Shown: positions 1 through 8,019, counted from the stretch's first letter. The stretch: 64,000 nt of DNA from Mycoplasmopsis maculosa (GCF_900660665.1 NZ_LR215037.1:248001-312000), one strand, 5' to 3'. Notes: a model not told the origin generated them from the letters alone. Numbers and translations are program-made.

Positions 1-2
1 TA

Positions 3-80
3 GCTTTAATTTTAACTTCCGGAATTATAACTACTGTTATAGTTTTAAATAAAAAACAAAGAAAGGTAAAAATTATCTAA
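3..80 (+). CDS. C-terminal end of a membrane protein (partial)
   Basis: An open frame enters from the left edge and ends at TAA 78-80. The visible 25 residues are a hydrophobic stretch (Ala-Leu-Ile-Leu-Thr-Ser-Gly-Ile-Ile) followed by a lysine/arginine-rich tail. This is the usual end of a protein whose last helix crosses the membrane with a cytoplasmic positive tail. The stop overlaps the next start (TAATG), so the two are translationally coupled. No family can be named from so little sequence. Confidence 0.55.
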   Translation, partial: ALILTSGIITTVIVLNKKQRKVKII

Positions 81-433
81 TGAAAAAAATAATCAAACCA
101 TTAAAAATGAAATTTTTATGAATCTGGATTTTAGGTATTGTTCTAGGAATTTTTATTCCGTATTCAGTTTTTGATTTATTAAATAAATGAAATAAATTAG
201 ATATTACTCAAATTATTATTGTTATAGCTTTTAGTGCATTTATATTAGTTTACTTTATATTATCAATAATATTTTTAAGTATGCAAATAAGAATAATAAA
301 AAGGAAAAGAGATTTAAACAATACATTAAATAAATTGAAAAAAGATGAGTCTTTAAATAAAGCAAAAATAAAAGAAATAGAATTAGAAATCAATACATTA
401 GAAGAATTATATTATTCAAAAGAAAAGAGATAA
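80..433 (+). CDS. small two-helix membrane protein, unknown function
   Basis: 117 aa with code 4 (TGA read as Trp three times). Two hydrophobic segments are visible, roughly residues 11-30 and 45-68. A charged, probably coiled C-terminal half rich in Lys/Glu/Leu follows. The start ATG overlaps the stop of the preceding partial gene, and the ruvA-like gene begins 2 nt after its stop, so it belongs to one polycistronic unit. No family is recognised. It could be part of an integrative-element gene set, but nothing in the sequence proves this. Confidence 0.6.
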
Positions 434-435
434 AA

Positions 436-939
436 ATGAAATTTTATTATTATGGAACTGTTTACAAAAGTAAAAATGACAAAATTGTACTAGATGTCTA
501 TGGAACAGGTTATTTACTTAATGTTATTAATGCAAATAACTTTATTGATAAAGAAAAACAAAAAATATATGTTTATGAATTAAAGACTGGTGAAATGTAT
601 GGCTTTAAGAAGTATTATAATTACCTAATTTTTAAATCTTTATTAAATGTAAAAGGATTACAGCATTATAGAGCAATAAATATTCTTAAACAAACTAATG
701 CATTTGATTTATGCAAATCTATTGTTGAAGAAAATTTAGAAAAATTTAAATTGTGAGGATTGCCTACTTCTCTTGCATTAAAAGTTATAACAAACTTAGA
801 AAAAACAGCTATTTTTATTATTGATAATTACATAAATAAAAATAATGAATTAAATGAAGCCCAAAACGAAGCTCAAAACGAAGCTCAAAAAAACTATAAT
901 ATTGATTTTAATCAACCACCATTTAATTATGAAGAATAA
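436..939 (+). CDS. ruvA: RuvA-like Holliday-junction binding protein
   Basis: 167 aa. The N-terminal pattern matches the OB-fold domain of RuvA: a 'YYGTVYKSKNDKIVLDVYGTGY' type opening shortened here to Tyr-Gly-Thr-Val...Leu-Asp-Val-Tyr-Gly-Thr-Gly-Tyr, then Met-Tyr-Gly-Phe. Helix-hairpin-helix-like segments follow (Leu-Asn-Val-Lys-Gly-Leu and Trp-Gly-Leu-Pro-Thr-Ser-Leu-Ala-Leu-Lys-Val). RuvA tetramers bind four-way junctions and recruit the RuvB motor. The usual partner ruvB does not follow; the next gene is unknown. The C-terminus carries three Asn-Glu-Ala-Gln repeats. Divergent mycoplasmal RuvA proteins look similar, so the call is reasonable, but an element-borne RuvA-like protein is possible. 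Confidence 0.65.
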
Positions 940-953
940 TTTTAAGGAATAAA

Positions 954-1589
954 TTGAAACAATATGAAACAAAAATAAATTTTAAAAATTCATTAACTTT
1001 TTATTATGAAATTTCATTTAATGCTTCAAAAAATAAAAATATTTTGCAAAATTTTGGCAATATTATATTTTCAATAATTGAAAATAATAATTTAATAGAT
1101 AAAAATAAATATTGAAAAAATATTTGAAACAAAATAAAAAATATTTGAAAAAAATGAGAATATGAAGCCAATAAAAAAGGTTTAAATTTAGATTTGAATA
1201 AATTTATTGATTTTATTAAATCAGTGTATTTAAACAAAATAATACAAACAGTAAATATTTCATATGAAAATTCAAAATTTAATGAAAATGATATTTTAAT
1301 TTATATAAACAATTTTGTTATAAATAAAAATGAGTTTTATGAAGTGTTTTTTGAAAATCCTATTGCTTTTTTTAAATTAAATCAAATAGAAAAAGAATCA
1401 TATATTAAAGAAGTATCAAATGTTTTTAAATATACAAATTCTGATTTTTTAGAATATATTTTAAATTTTATAAAAAATCAAATTATTAAATTTGTAAATG
1501 ATAATAATATAAAAATAAATTTTGAAATTAACCAATTAATACCTAATTGATATGGGCGCATTATGCGAAGACAATATTTTAAAATATAG
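954..1589 (+). CDS. hypothetical protein (TTG start)
   Basis: 211 aa, starting at TTG 954, because AAGGA (944-948) lies at the right distance and no in-frame ATG gives the full length. It is rich in Asn, Lys, Ile and Trp (TGA). No signal peptide, membrane helix or recognisable motif is seen. It ends 12 nt before the adenine methylase and so shares its transcript. No family is recognised. It may be an accessory protein of the methylase or another element-borne gene. Confidence 0.6.
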
Positions 1590-1601
1590 CAAGGTTTAAA
1601 A

Positions 1602-2288
1602 ATGACAATAATAAATAAAATCAAAAAAATAAAGCCTGTAATACGGTTAATTGGTTCAAAATACAGACTTTTTAATCAATTATATATACATTTTAATTTA
1701 AGTAATATAACTAAATTTTATGATGTTTTTGGAGGAACAGGTATAGTTGGAATAAATATAAAAAATATAAATCCAAATATTGATGTTTATATTAATGATT
1801 ATGATAATATACTTCCATTAACAAAAAAATTTGTAGAAGATAACAACAAAAGATTTAATGGATTTGGAGGTTATTCACAAGCGGCTATACAACAATATAA
1901 TAAAAAAGTATTAAACGGATTATGAACTAAATTAAAAATTTATAATAATGTTTTAAAAAATATTAATATTAGTCATTTAGACTATAAAGAATTATTAAAC
2001 TCTCATTCATTTAATAATAATGATTTAATTTATTTAGATCCACCTTATTTTTCTAATTTTAAAGCCTATAAACATAAAATAAATCTAGATGATTTTTTTA
2101 AATTTATTCTATTTTTTAATTCAAAAAATAATTGCAAAATAGCCATTAGTTTTAAATACAATGAAAAAATATTAAATTTATTTAAAAACTGAAATATTTA
2201 TTATTTAAATCATACAAATACCAATATTTCAACTATTAAAAAAGATAAAAATGCAAACGAAATTTTAATAACAAACTTTAAGGAGTAG
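1602..2288 (+). CDS. D12-class adenine-specific DNA methyltransferase (Dam-like)
   Basis: 228 aa. It transfers a methyl group from SAM to N6 of adenine in DNA. Features in order: an N-terminal 'IRLIGSKYRLFNQL' segment typical of the D12/alpha class, the SAM-binding motif I DVFGGTG at residues 41-47, and the catalytic DPPY motif at 146-149, in the right order and spacing. It is somewhat shorter than E. coli Dam (278 aa). No restriction endonuclease lies beside it, so it is an orphan methylase, as often carried by phages and integrative elements to mask their DNA. A role in the element is inferred. Confidence 0.85.
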
Positions 2289-2291
2289 ATT

Positions 2292-2924
2292 ATGAAAAAA
2301 TTAAACTTTCAAACAAATTTTAATTCAAATGGATTATTTTTATCACCCTTTTATGAAATATCTATTAAAAGTGAAAATGTTAGATATGATGGAGTTTCTG
2401 ATTTTTTATATAATGTAATTAATAATAATGAAAAAATATATAAAAAAAGAAAAGAATATTGAATTAATTTTGAAAAAGAAATAAGAAAAATTTGACTATC
2501 TTATGATAAAGATAATAAAATTGAAGAATTAGAAAATGTTTTAAAAAATGATTATTTTAATAAAGTTTATCATTTTCAAAATATTTCTAAATCAGAAAGA
2601 ATAGAATGAATTTTATCAAATAATAATATTATAATTTATGTAGAAAATGGATATATAGACTTCGAAACATTTTGAAACACTTGATTTGAGGCTATGCCAA
2701 AAATATTTAATTTAAGTGAAAAAGATAAAAGTATTTATCAAGATAGAATTCTAGGTCTTTTTATAAGTCATAATAAAGAATTCTTAAAAGAAATAATTAA
2801 AATTTTAAAAAAGGATTTAATTTGGTTTTTAGAATCATCAAATAAAAAACCTAAATTTGATATAAATTTAATAATTGTTAAAAATCCTGAAATAAAAAAG
2901 AAATTAATATATCAAATTGACTAA
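2292..2924 (+). CDS. hypothetical protein
   Basis: 210 aa, starting 3 nt after the methylase stop; the GGAG at the methylase 3' end serves as its ribosome binding site. It is charged, mostly helical in appearance, rich in Asn/Lys/Glu, with Trp encoded by TGA. No signal peptide or membrane helix is seen and no family is recognised. Coupling to the methylase suggests co-expression, but no function can be assigned. Confidence 0.6.
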
Positions 2925-2956
2925 TATAACTAAAAAATAAAGATATATGTAAAACT

Positions 2957-3289
2957 ATGAAATATTATTATTACTTTAAAATAAATAAATACACATATAC
3001 AAATAATAAATTTAAAGCAATAATTTTTAATAAAATTAAAAACAGCTTTAAATATTCTATTAATAAAATTTATTTAAAAAATAATAAGATAATTATTCCA
3101 CAATCAGAATATGGTGATTTTGGAGAATATTTAGGTTGATTTGCTTATGAACAAAATGATATCAATGGTGAAATAATTTTAAAAGTAATTAGCAATAAAA
3201 TTGAAAAAATTATTAATCAAAAAATATCAAATTTAAGAAAAAAATCATTAATGAGTTTTATACCTTGATTAATATACGCTTATGAATAA
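2957..3289 (+). CDS. hypothetical protein
   Basis: 110 aa, Tyr/Lys/Ile/Asn-rich, with two TGA-encoded Trp residues. It is the last gene of the plus-strand run, followed 39 nt later by a good terminator hairpin. No recognisable motif, signal peptide or clear membrane helix. No family is recognised. Confidence 0.55.
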
Positions 3290-3327
3290 AAAACTAAAAA
3301 TACTATAAATAAGTACTTTTATAATTA

Positions 3328-3355
3328 GTTAGTTAACAAAATTAACTAACTTTTT
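3328..3355 (+). terminator. Rho-independent terminator ending the left operon
   Basis: A perfect 9-bp stem GTTAGTTAA / TTAACTAAC (3328-3336 with 3342-3350), a 5-nt loop and five T residues. Confidence 0.8.
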
Positions 3356-3397
3356 ATATACAATAAATTAAATAATTTTTTTAAAAATATCATTTGT

Positions 3398-3403
3398 TAT
3401 AAT
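3398..3403 (+). promoter_or_regulatory. -10 box (extended, TGTTATAAT)
   Basis: TATAAT preceded by TGT (extended -10), 38 nt upstream of the lipoprotein start. The preceding transcript has just been terminated, so this is its likely promoter. Confidence 0.55.
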
Positions 3404-3440
3404 TTAATTAATATTAAATTATCAAATAAAAGGAATAATT

Positions 3441-5292
3441 ATGAAAAACAAAAAAATTTTAAAATGAATAGGTGCTGTTGCTCCAATTTTATCATTACCA
3501 ATTTTATCTGCTTCTTGTTTAGAAAAAGTAAATCTAATATTAAATGGAAATAGAGAAGGTGAAAAGGATAAAGAAAACCCTGAAACATCAACAAATCCTA
3601 CTCCTAATCCAACAACACCACCAAAGGATTCAACAGAACCTATTAAAAAAGAAGACGAAAAACCAAAAATTACTCATTCTGAAATAATTAATAATTTTAA
3701 GGAAGTATATTCAAACAATGCAATGCTAGATGCTAATCCAAAAGCATTCAATGATGCAGGAAACTTTTTAGCTTATGACTTAAGAACTGATCCTAAATTT
3801 CCCTATTCATTAAAACTACCAGACCCATTAACAATAATTTTAAAACATCCAACAGCTATTTGATACTATTCAGGTATTAAAAAATACTATGATTATATTT
3901 TACAAATGGATAATGTTTATAATAATAAACAACAACTACAAAATAGATTAAATAGACTTTTTAATGAAGGAAGTACAGAATTTATTAATACAAACTATTC
4001 AACAAAAAGATTAGGAATAGTTTGAAAAGATGCATTAACTTATAATTTAGATAAAATAATTAATGCATATGAAGATATTTACACAAAAAGCTCTGAGTTT
4101 TCTTCTATGTATCACGGTGTTTTACCTTTAGATTTTGGTGAAAAAGAAACAGAATTGCTTGAAAAACACAATGAAGAAGAAGCTGATTGAAATAATCACG
4201 GTCAAAATCTTGAAAGAGAAACAATGAACCCTAAAATCAGCTACAAAGAAATGTATGATATATCAAAACAATTTTATAAACGTTTAGATAGACACTTTTT
4301 ACAAGAAAGAATTAATCATAAAAATAAAACATTATCATTAGAGGCTGTTCCAAATAAAGATATAAAAGCTGCTGATTATTTTAATGATTGATATAACTTT
4401 AAATTTCCTTTCCCAGTTGACCAATCTTCCAAAAACTATATAGGTGTATTTTCTTACGGTTTTCAAACTTATTTAGAAAAAAGATGAAACCCTTATGATT
4501 TTTACAATAATTCAATTGTTTTAGCCCCTTTTAAAGCTATTCAAAATTCAAATATAATGGCGACTAGCCTAAAAGTCTTAAAAATATTACTTACACTTTA
4601 AATTAGTGCTTTCTATGCTATCAAATAACCCTAATAAATCATTTTTAGAACAATTAGATGAAACTAAAAATGAAAAACTACAAGAATTTTATAAAAAATA
4701 TAATTATACAAATGGTTTTTCAAGCTTGCTAGAAGTATTAATTAATTCAGTATCTAAAATTTTAGACCCAACTATTTATGTTAATTTTATTGATGAATTC
4801 GGAAATAAACATTACTTTTATGATGAATGAAAAGATAGTTTAATTTTAGGTAGAAAAAATCATATTCAAGATTCAAATCAAAGACAATTTTACATATTTG
4901 CTTTAAATTTATATAATAAACTTTTAATGCCTTTTAATTATTTAGTAAATAGTTATGATAGTGAAATAGAATTTAATACTGATTCTGTAAATAGTGATTT
5001 AAGTTCTTGAAATATTCGTAAATTCAAAAAAGAATTCTACAAAGAATTTTATCAACCTATTTTTGGGGAAATTAAAAAAATGCAAGAAGCTACTGATGAA
5101 GCAAAAACAAGAAGCGCTAAAATAATGATTAAAAACTTTTTAGAGAATTCTATTATTAAAAAACCTGATAACAATAATCAATTAACAGAAAATAAAAATT
5201 TAATTAATACATATGAACTTAGAGCAAAAGATATAACAGGAATTGAATTTAATGAATATTGATTAAATCCTAATAAGGATGAAAATGAATAA
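3441..5292 (+). pseudogene. lipoprotein gene broken by one frameshift
   Basis: The ATG at 3441 has AGGAA upstream. The N-terminus is a lipoprotein signal (positive residues, hydrophobic core, lipobox Leu-Ser-Ala-Ser-Cys with Cys26), then a Pro/Thr/Lys-rich linker. The first frame runs to TAA 4599-4601 (386 aa). A second open frame in a different phase picks up just before 4606 (GTG) and continues, reading TGA as Trp, to TAA 5290-5292 with similar composition. One indel in about 4560-4605 would join them into a protein of roughly 615 aa. Two short A runs (A4 at 4571, A5 at 4580) lie there. It may be a true pseudogene, a slippage-variable surface protein or a sequencing error. Its 3' end overlaps the DUF3800 gene, and a decayed copy of that 3' end occurs at 7868-7955. 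Confidence 0.7.
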
Positions 5293-5977
5293 TACTAAAA
5301 ATTATTATATTTATTCTGATGAATCAGGTGTTTTTAGTAAGAATGATAGTTTTTTTATAATAACTTTTCTAGTTTTTAAATCTAAAAAGTCAATATCTAA
5401 ATCAAAAAAATTATTTAAAAATAAAGAAGACCGAATAAAAAAAATAAAAAATATTAATCCTGAAGAAGAATTAAAAGGTTTTACTCTATCATTAAATCTT
5501 AAAAAAAGTATCATTAAATCATTTAATACTATAGATAAGTTTTTTGTAAAAATTGACATAAGCAAAATAAAGGAAGAAATCATTGATAACAAAGCAAATA
5601 GACGAAGATTTTTAAATTGAGTAATAGCTGTTTCTCTTAAAAAATATTTTCAAAATGAAATTAAGAAAAATATTTTGTCCAAAGAAGATATTTTAAATAT
5701 TTTTTTAAATTTAGATAATATATCAACAAAAACAAGTGGAAAATATACCTTAGAAGAATCAATAATAAGAGAACTTTTTTGAGAAGTTTATAATTCTGAT
5801 TGTGATATTACAATACCTCCATTTTTTAAAAACATAGGATCGCTTACTCTTTCATATTTAGATTCAAAGTATTCACCTTTAATAAGAATGGTTGACGTGC
5901 TATCAAATTATATTTATGTTAATATTAAAAAAGGAAATAAACTAGATGAATTTTTAAAATTTTATTTTCCTTTTTAA
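5285..5977 (+). CDS. DUF3800 family protein
   Basis: 230 aa from ATG 5285 (AAGGA ends 5 nt upstream; an in-frame ATG at 5279 is too close to it). The N-terminus reads 'YYIYSDESGVF', the signature of DUF3800 proteins, where the first Asp-Glu pair belongs to an RNase H-like active site. A second acidic pair and Leu-Asp-Ser-Lys plus Met-Val-Asp-Val-Leu near the C-terminus fit the fold. DUF3800 proteins are common on phages and mobile elements and have been proposed to act in defence. The function here is not shown. The start overlaps the lipoprotein 3' end by 8 nt. Confidence 0.75.
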
Positions 5978-5986
5978 AAATCAATG

Positions 5987-5992
5987 TATAAT
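5987..5992 (+). promoter_or_regulatory. -10 box of small RNA unit p1
   Basis: Perfect TATAAT 10 nt after the DUF3800 stop, placing a start site near 5999. Confidence 0.55.
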
Positions 5993-5998
5993 AAAGGT

Positions 5999-6102
5999 GC
6001 AATTAAGTTTGCGTAAATCAAATGGATAACCTAACAATGTTTAAGCGTATTTTTAGTACGTAGGCCCTGAATGGATTTCTACATTTTAATGTAGATTTTT
6101 TT
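5999..6102 (+). ncRNA. putative small structured RNA p1
   Basis: A roughly 104-nt non-coding unit bounded by a TATAAT box and a terminator hairpin TCTACATT/AATGTAGA (6078-6095) with seven T residues. Inside, CCTA...TAGG encloses CGTA...TACG. No sizeable ORF. Not recognised as a known RNA family. It is the first of a series of such units. Confidence 0.55.
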
Positions 6103-6112
6103 ATTTTAATGT

Positions 6113-6118
6113 TATAAT
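6113..6118 (+). promoter_or_regulatory. -10 box of small RNA unit p2
   Basis: Extended -10 TGTTATAAT directly after the terminator of unit p1. The same box and flank recur at 6536-6541. Confidence 0.6.
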
Positions 6119-6123
6119 GATGT

Positions 6124-6226
6124 TGTGATTAGAGCATACACAACTCTCCTGAGTCGTGCACGTTAAAATAATTGGTCATACTTCATTACAACCGGTCAGG
6201 TATGTGGCATTAACAGTTGTTTTTTT
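6124..6226 (+). ncRNA. putative small structured RNA p2
   Basis: About 103 nt from the extended -10 to a T7 run. A 5' hairpin GTTGTG/CACAAC is followed by a conserved CTCTCCTGAG block. A nested hairpin follows (GTTAA...CATAC...GTATG...TTAAC) just before the T run. The promoter, 5' hairpin and CTCTCCYGAG block are shared nearly base for base with unit p4, while the 3' halves differ. Confidence 0.6.
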
Positions 6227-6259
6227 ATAATATATTAATTATTTAAAAAAGGAGGCCAT

Positions 6260-6415
6260 ATGAAAAATACAGAAAAAGATTATATTTATGCTGATGATAG
6301 TTTTTTAAAAAGTCTTGATGAAGATTTTGCGAAATTAAATATGGATGACTTTTTCAAAAAACACGGAACTTATGAAGAAGTAGAAAGAATAATGAAATCT
6401 TTAGAAAAAATGTAA
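6260..6415 (+). CDS. 51-aa acidic small protein inside the small RNA cluster
   Basis: A short ORF with an unusually strong ribosome binding site (GGAGG, 4 nt before the ATG at 6260) and a TATAAT at about 6226-6231. The 51-residue product is acidic and soluble, with Asp/Glu/Lys/Phe and no Cys or signal peptide. It lies between RNA units p2 and p3 and is the only clear ORF among the plus-strand RNAs. The size and charge would suit an antitoxin or regulator; that is inference, and no family is recognised. Confidence 0.55.
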   Translation: MKNTEKDYIYADDSFLKSLDEDFAKLNMDDFFKKHGTYEEVERIMKSLEKM

Positions 6416-6420
6416 AGAAT

Positions 6421-6525
6421 TGTGAATAAGATATTACCTTCTCCCACCCTGGGCACAATAAAATAATATAGGGACGTCAAAATTAAATTGGCTGGTTGTA
6501 ATATAACCATTAGGCCAATTTTTTT
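6421..6525 (+). ncRNA. putative small structured RNA p3 (or structured 3' UTR of the 51-aa ORF)
   Basis: About 105 nt after the 51-aa ORF. It aligns with p4 as a diverged relative (TTGTGAATAAG..., then TCTCCCACCC, GGGCACA, AAAATAAT) and ends in a strong two-part terminator: ATTGGC-TGGTT...AACCA...GCCAAT (6487-6519) and seven T. No good -10 box is seen in front, so it may be processed from, or be the 3' end of, the ORF transcript. Confidence 0.5.
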
Positions 6526-6535
6526 ATTTTAATGT

Positions 6536-6541
6536 TATAAT
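6536..6541 (+). promoter_or_regulatory. -10 box of small RNA unit p4
   Basis: Extended -10 TGTTATAAT, with flanks identical to those of unit p2, directly after the terminator of p3. Confidence 0.6.
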
Positions 6542-6546
6542 GATGT

Positions 6547-6648
6547 TGTGATTAGAGCATACAACTCTCCCGAGCCAGGCACATTATAAAATAAAAGGCC
6601 ACATTTTAATAACCAGCTACTGAGTATGCAGTTTTTGGCTGGTTTTTT
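6547..6648 (+). ncRNA. putative small structured RNA p4
   Basis: About 102 nt. The 5' hairpin GTTGT/ACAAC and CTCTCCCGAG block match unit p2, followed by GCCAGGCACA. The 3' end is a terminator AACCAGC/GCTGGTT (6611-6617 with 6638-6644) with a T6 run. The unit is non-coding and its terminator lies back to back with that of the minus-strand toxin-like gene. Confidence 0.6.
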
Positions 6649-6663
6649 ATATTTTAAAATAAT

Positions 6664-6688
6664 AAAAAAGAAAGCGCAAAAACTTTCT
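6664..6688 (-). terminator. terminator of the toxin-like gene
   Basis: Stem AGAAAG/CTTTCT (6669-6674 with 6683-6688) followed on the minus strand by a T6 run, 17 nt after the stop at 6705. Confidence 0.65.
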
Positions 6689-6704
6689 AAAACTATTTTA
6701 TTTT

Positions 6705-7406
6705 TTAAAATATTCAATAATTATTATTTAATATTAAAAAAGGTTTAATATTTCTTATTTTTAATTTTTTTCTATTTAAATTTATGTTAATAATATTATT
6801 TTTTATTATTAAAGGAATTGATTTTATCGATATTGGTATATATGTTTCATATTGATAATTAGTATTAGAAATTTTCTTCAATACAATTTGTGGCATTTTT
6901 TGTTTGTTTAGGTCTCACATTAAAAAATAGTTTTTATTATCATTGCATAAATAAAATGTAGTACTTTGATTTGCATATATTAGCTCTATAAAATCTACAA
7001 AAATTTTAAATCTTTGTATTAAAAAAACAAAAAAATCATTAGAAGAATATTTACTTCTTATGTCAATATCTAATTTTGATCAATTGTTAATAACAATTTT
7101 TTCTAATTCTTGATAAGGATTTTGAAAAGCTAACGATTTATTTATGAATTTTTTTATAAATAAATAATTTTTGACTTTTATATCATTTGTATTAGTTAAT
7201 TTTTTTCAATAATGAAAACCTAAAATATGAAAAATATATTTTGGTTTAATCTGAATCAAATAATCTGTTTTATCAGTACTACTTGTATTATTCATAAACA
7301 CATTTAATTTGTTATAAGTAGATAAATTATTATCAATTTGGTAAAACATATTTTTTAATATATAAATTATTTTTTTAAATATTATCTTTAAACTATTATT
7401 ATCCAT
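6705..7406 (-). CDS. putative RNase toxin (PBECR4-like), behind a structured RNA
   Basis: 233 aa from ATG 7404-7406 (AAGG on the minus strand 8-11 nt upstream); TGA at 7206 and 6714 is read as Trp and the true stop is TAA 6705-6707. A 'Phe-His-Ile-Leu-Gly-Phe-His-Tyr' motif at residues 59-66, a basic middle part and a late 'Tyr-Ile-Pro-Ile-Ser' motif resemble the PBECR4 group of phage and element nucleases with a barnase/EndoU/colicin/RelE-like fold. This similarity is from pattern memory and is tentative. The gene is preceded by a promoter, a structured RNA and a terminator, the layout of type III toxin-antitoxin loci. An upstream in-frame ATG at 7463 lies inside the RNA hairpin and has no good ribosome site. 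Confidence 0.6.
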
Positions 7407-7423
7407 ATAAAAGTAAACCTTAT

Positions 7424-7541
7424 AAAAAAATGATGGGTTTAAATAGCCAACAACAGCCCCCATCCTATCGTATCGCTAAGCAACCTTATTTTATTAAAGT
7501 GTGGCAATGCTCGCAAGTCGGTTGTTCCACTTTAACACACT
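7424..7541 (-). ncRNA. putative antitoxin-like structured RNA m4, upstream of the toxin-like gene
   Basis: On the minus strand a TATACT box (7549-7554) precedes a non-coding segment. It holds a stem TTAAAG...CTTTAA extended by TGG/CCA and CAA/TTG (7494-7535). Its end is a terminator GATGGG/CCCATC (7432-7437 with 7459-7464) followed by seven T (7424-7430). The terminator ends 18 nt before the ATG of the toxin-like gene, so read-through would feed the gene and termination would make the free RNA. Confidence 0.6.
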
Positions 7542-7577
7542 TAATTAAAGTATATCATTTTTTATATTTTTTAAAAA

Positions 7578-7713
7578 ATAAAAAGAAAGCATAAATGCTT
7601 TCTAATCTTATCCTAATTTTTTTTCTTATAACTGTTACACTTTTCAAATAACACAGAGCCCAGCTATTAGCATTTGTGGATAAGCACAATATACTTAAAA
7701 GTAATCTGTGTAC
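7578..7713 (-). ncRNA. putative small structured RNA m3 with possible pseudoknot
   Basis: Minus-strand TATAAT (7720-7725) precedes a roughly 136-nt unit ending in terminator AGAAAGCAT/ATGCTTTCT (7584-7603) and a T run. Stem ACACAGA/TCTGTGT (7651-7657 with 7705-7711) encloses a hairpin TTGTG-loop-CACAA. The loop sequence CTTATCC (minus strand, 7678-7684) is complementary to GGATAAG (7607-7613), which could form a 7-bp pseudoknot. Non-coding and not recognised. Confidence 0.55.
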
Positions 7714-7734
7714 GAATAAATTATATATAAAAAT

Positions 7735-7845
7735 AAAAAAAGACAAAACTATATTAAATAGTAATGTCTTTAGAGATTAAATAATCTCTTTTAACATAGG
7801 TACAAACCATCTTTTAATTTATAAAAGCGCCTATGTTCCATGCAT
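7735..7845 (-). ncRNA. putative small structured RNA m2
   Basis: Minus-strand TATAAT (7851-7856), then a roughly 110-nt unit. Stem ACATAGG/CCTATGT (7794-7800 with 7830-7836) encloses a CTTTTA/TAAAAG hairpin. Next is an AGAGATTA/TAATCTCT hairpin. The terminator is AAAGAC-ACTAT/ATAGT-GTCTTT (7739-7771) with a T run. The terminator abuts the promoter of unit m3. Confidence 0.55.
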
Positions 7846-7867
7846 AATAAATTATATATTAAAAAAA

Positions 7868-7955
7868 TAAAATTTAACTAATACATATTAGCTTAGAGTA
7901 AAGAAAATAACAGAAATTTAATTTAATGAATATTGATTAAATTCTAATAAAGACA
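7868..7955 (+). pseudogene. decayed copy of the lipoprotein 3' end
   Basis: This stretch aligns with 5203-5283, the 3' end of the lipoprotein gene: both contain ...TTAATGAATATTGATTAAAT... and ...TTAGAG(C/T)(A)AAAG.... The copy has several substitutions, an in-frame stop where the original has Glu/Leu codons, and is not followed by a DUF3800 gene. It is the remnant of a second lipoprotein locus, mostly deleted. Confidence 0.65.
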
Positions 7956-7981
7956 AAACACAAAAACAGATTAGTAAAAAA

Positions 7982-8019
7982 ATCATATAAGTCTTTTTTA
8001 TAGTCCTATATGATTTTTT
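7982..8019. terminator. bidirectional terminator-like hairpin
   Basis: Stem ATCATATA/TATATGAT (7982-7989 with 8007-8014), T-rich loop, T6 on the plus side and A residues on the other. It fits the end of the lost lipoprotein transcript. Confidence 0.6.

Noticed and set aside
5311-5592. Minus-strand frame opposite the DUF3800 gene
   Set aside because: Shadow of the DUF3800 gene, whose sense frame has a family signature.
7407-7463. Longer form of the toxin-like protein starting at ATG 7463
   Set aside because: That part lies within the terminator hairpin of RNA m4 and has no good ribosome site, while ATG 7406 has AAGG at the right distance.
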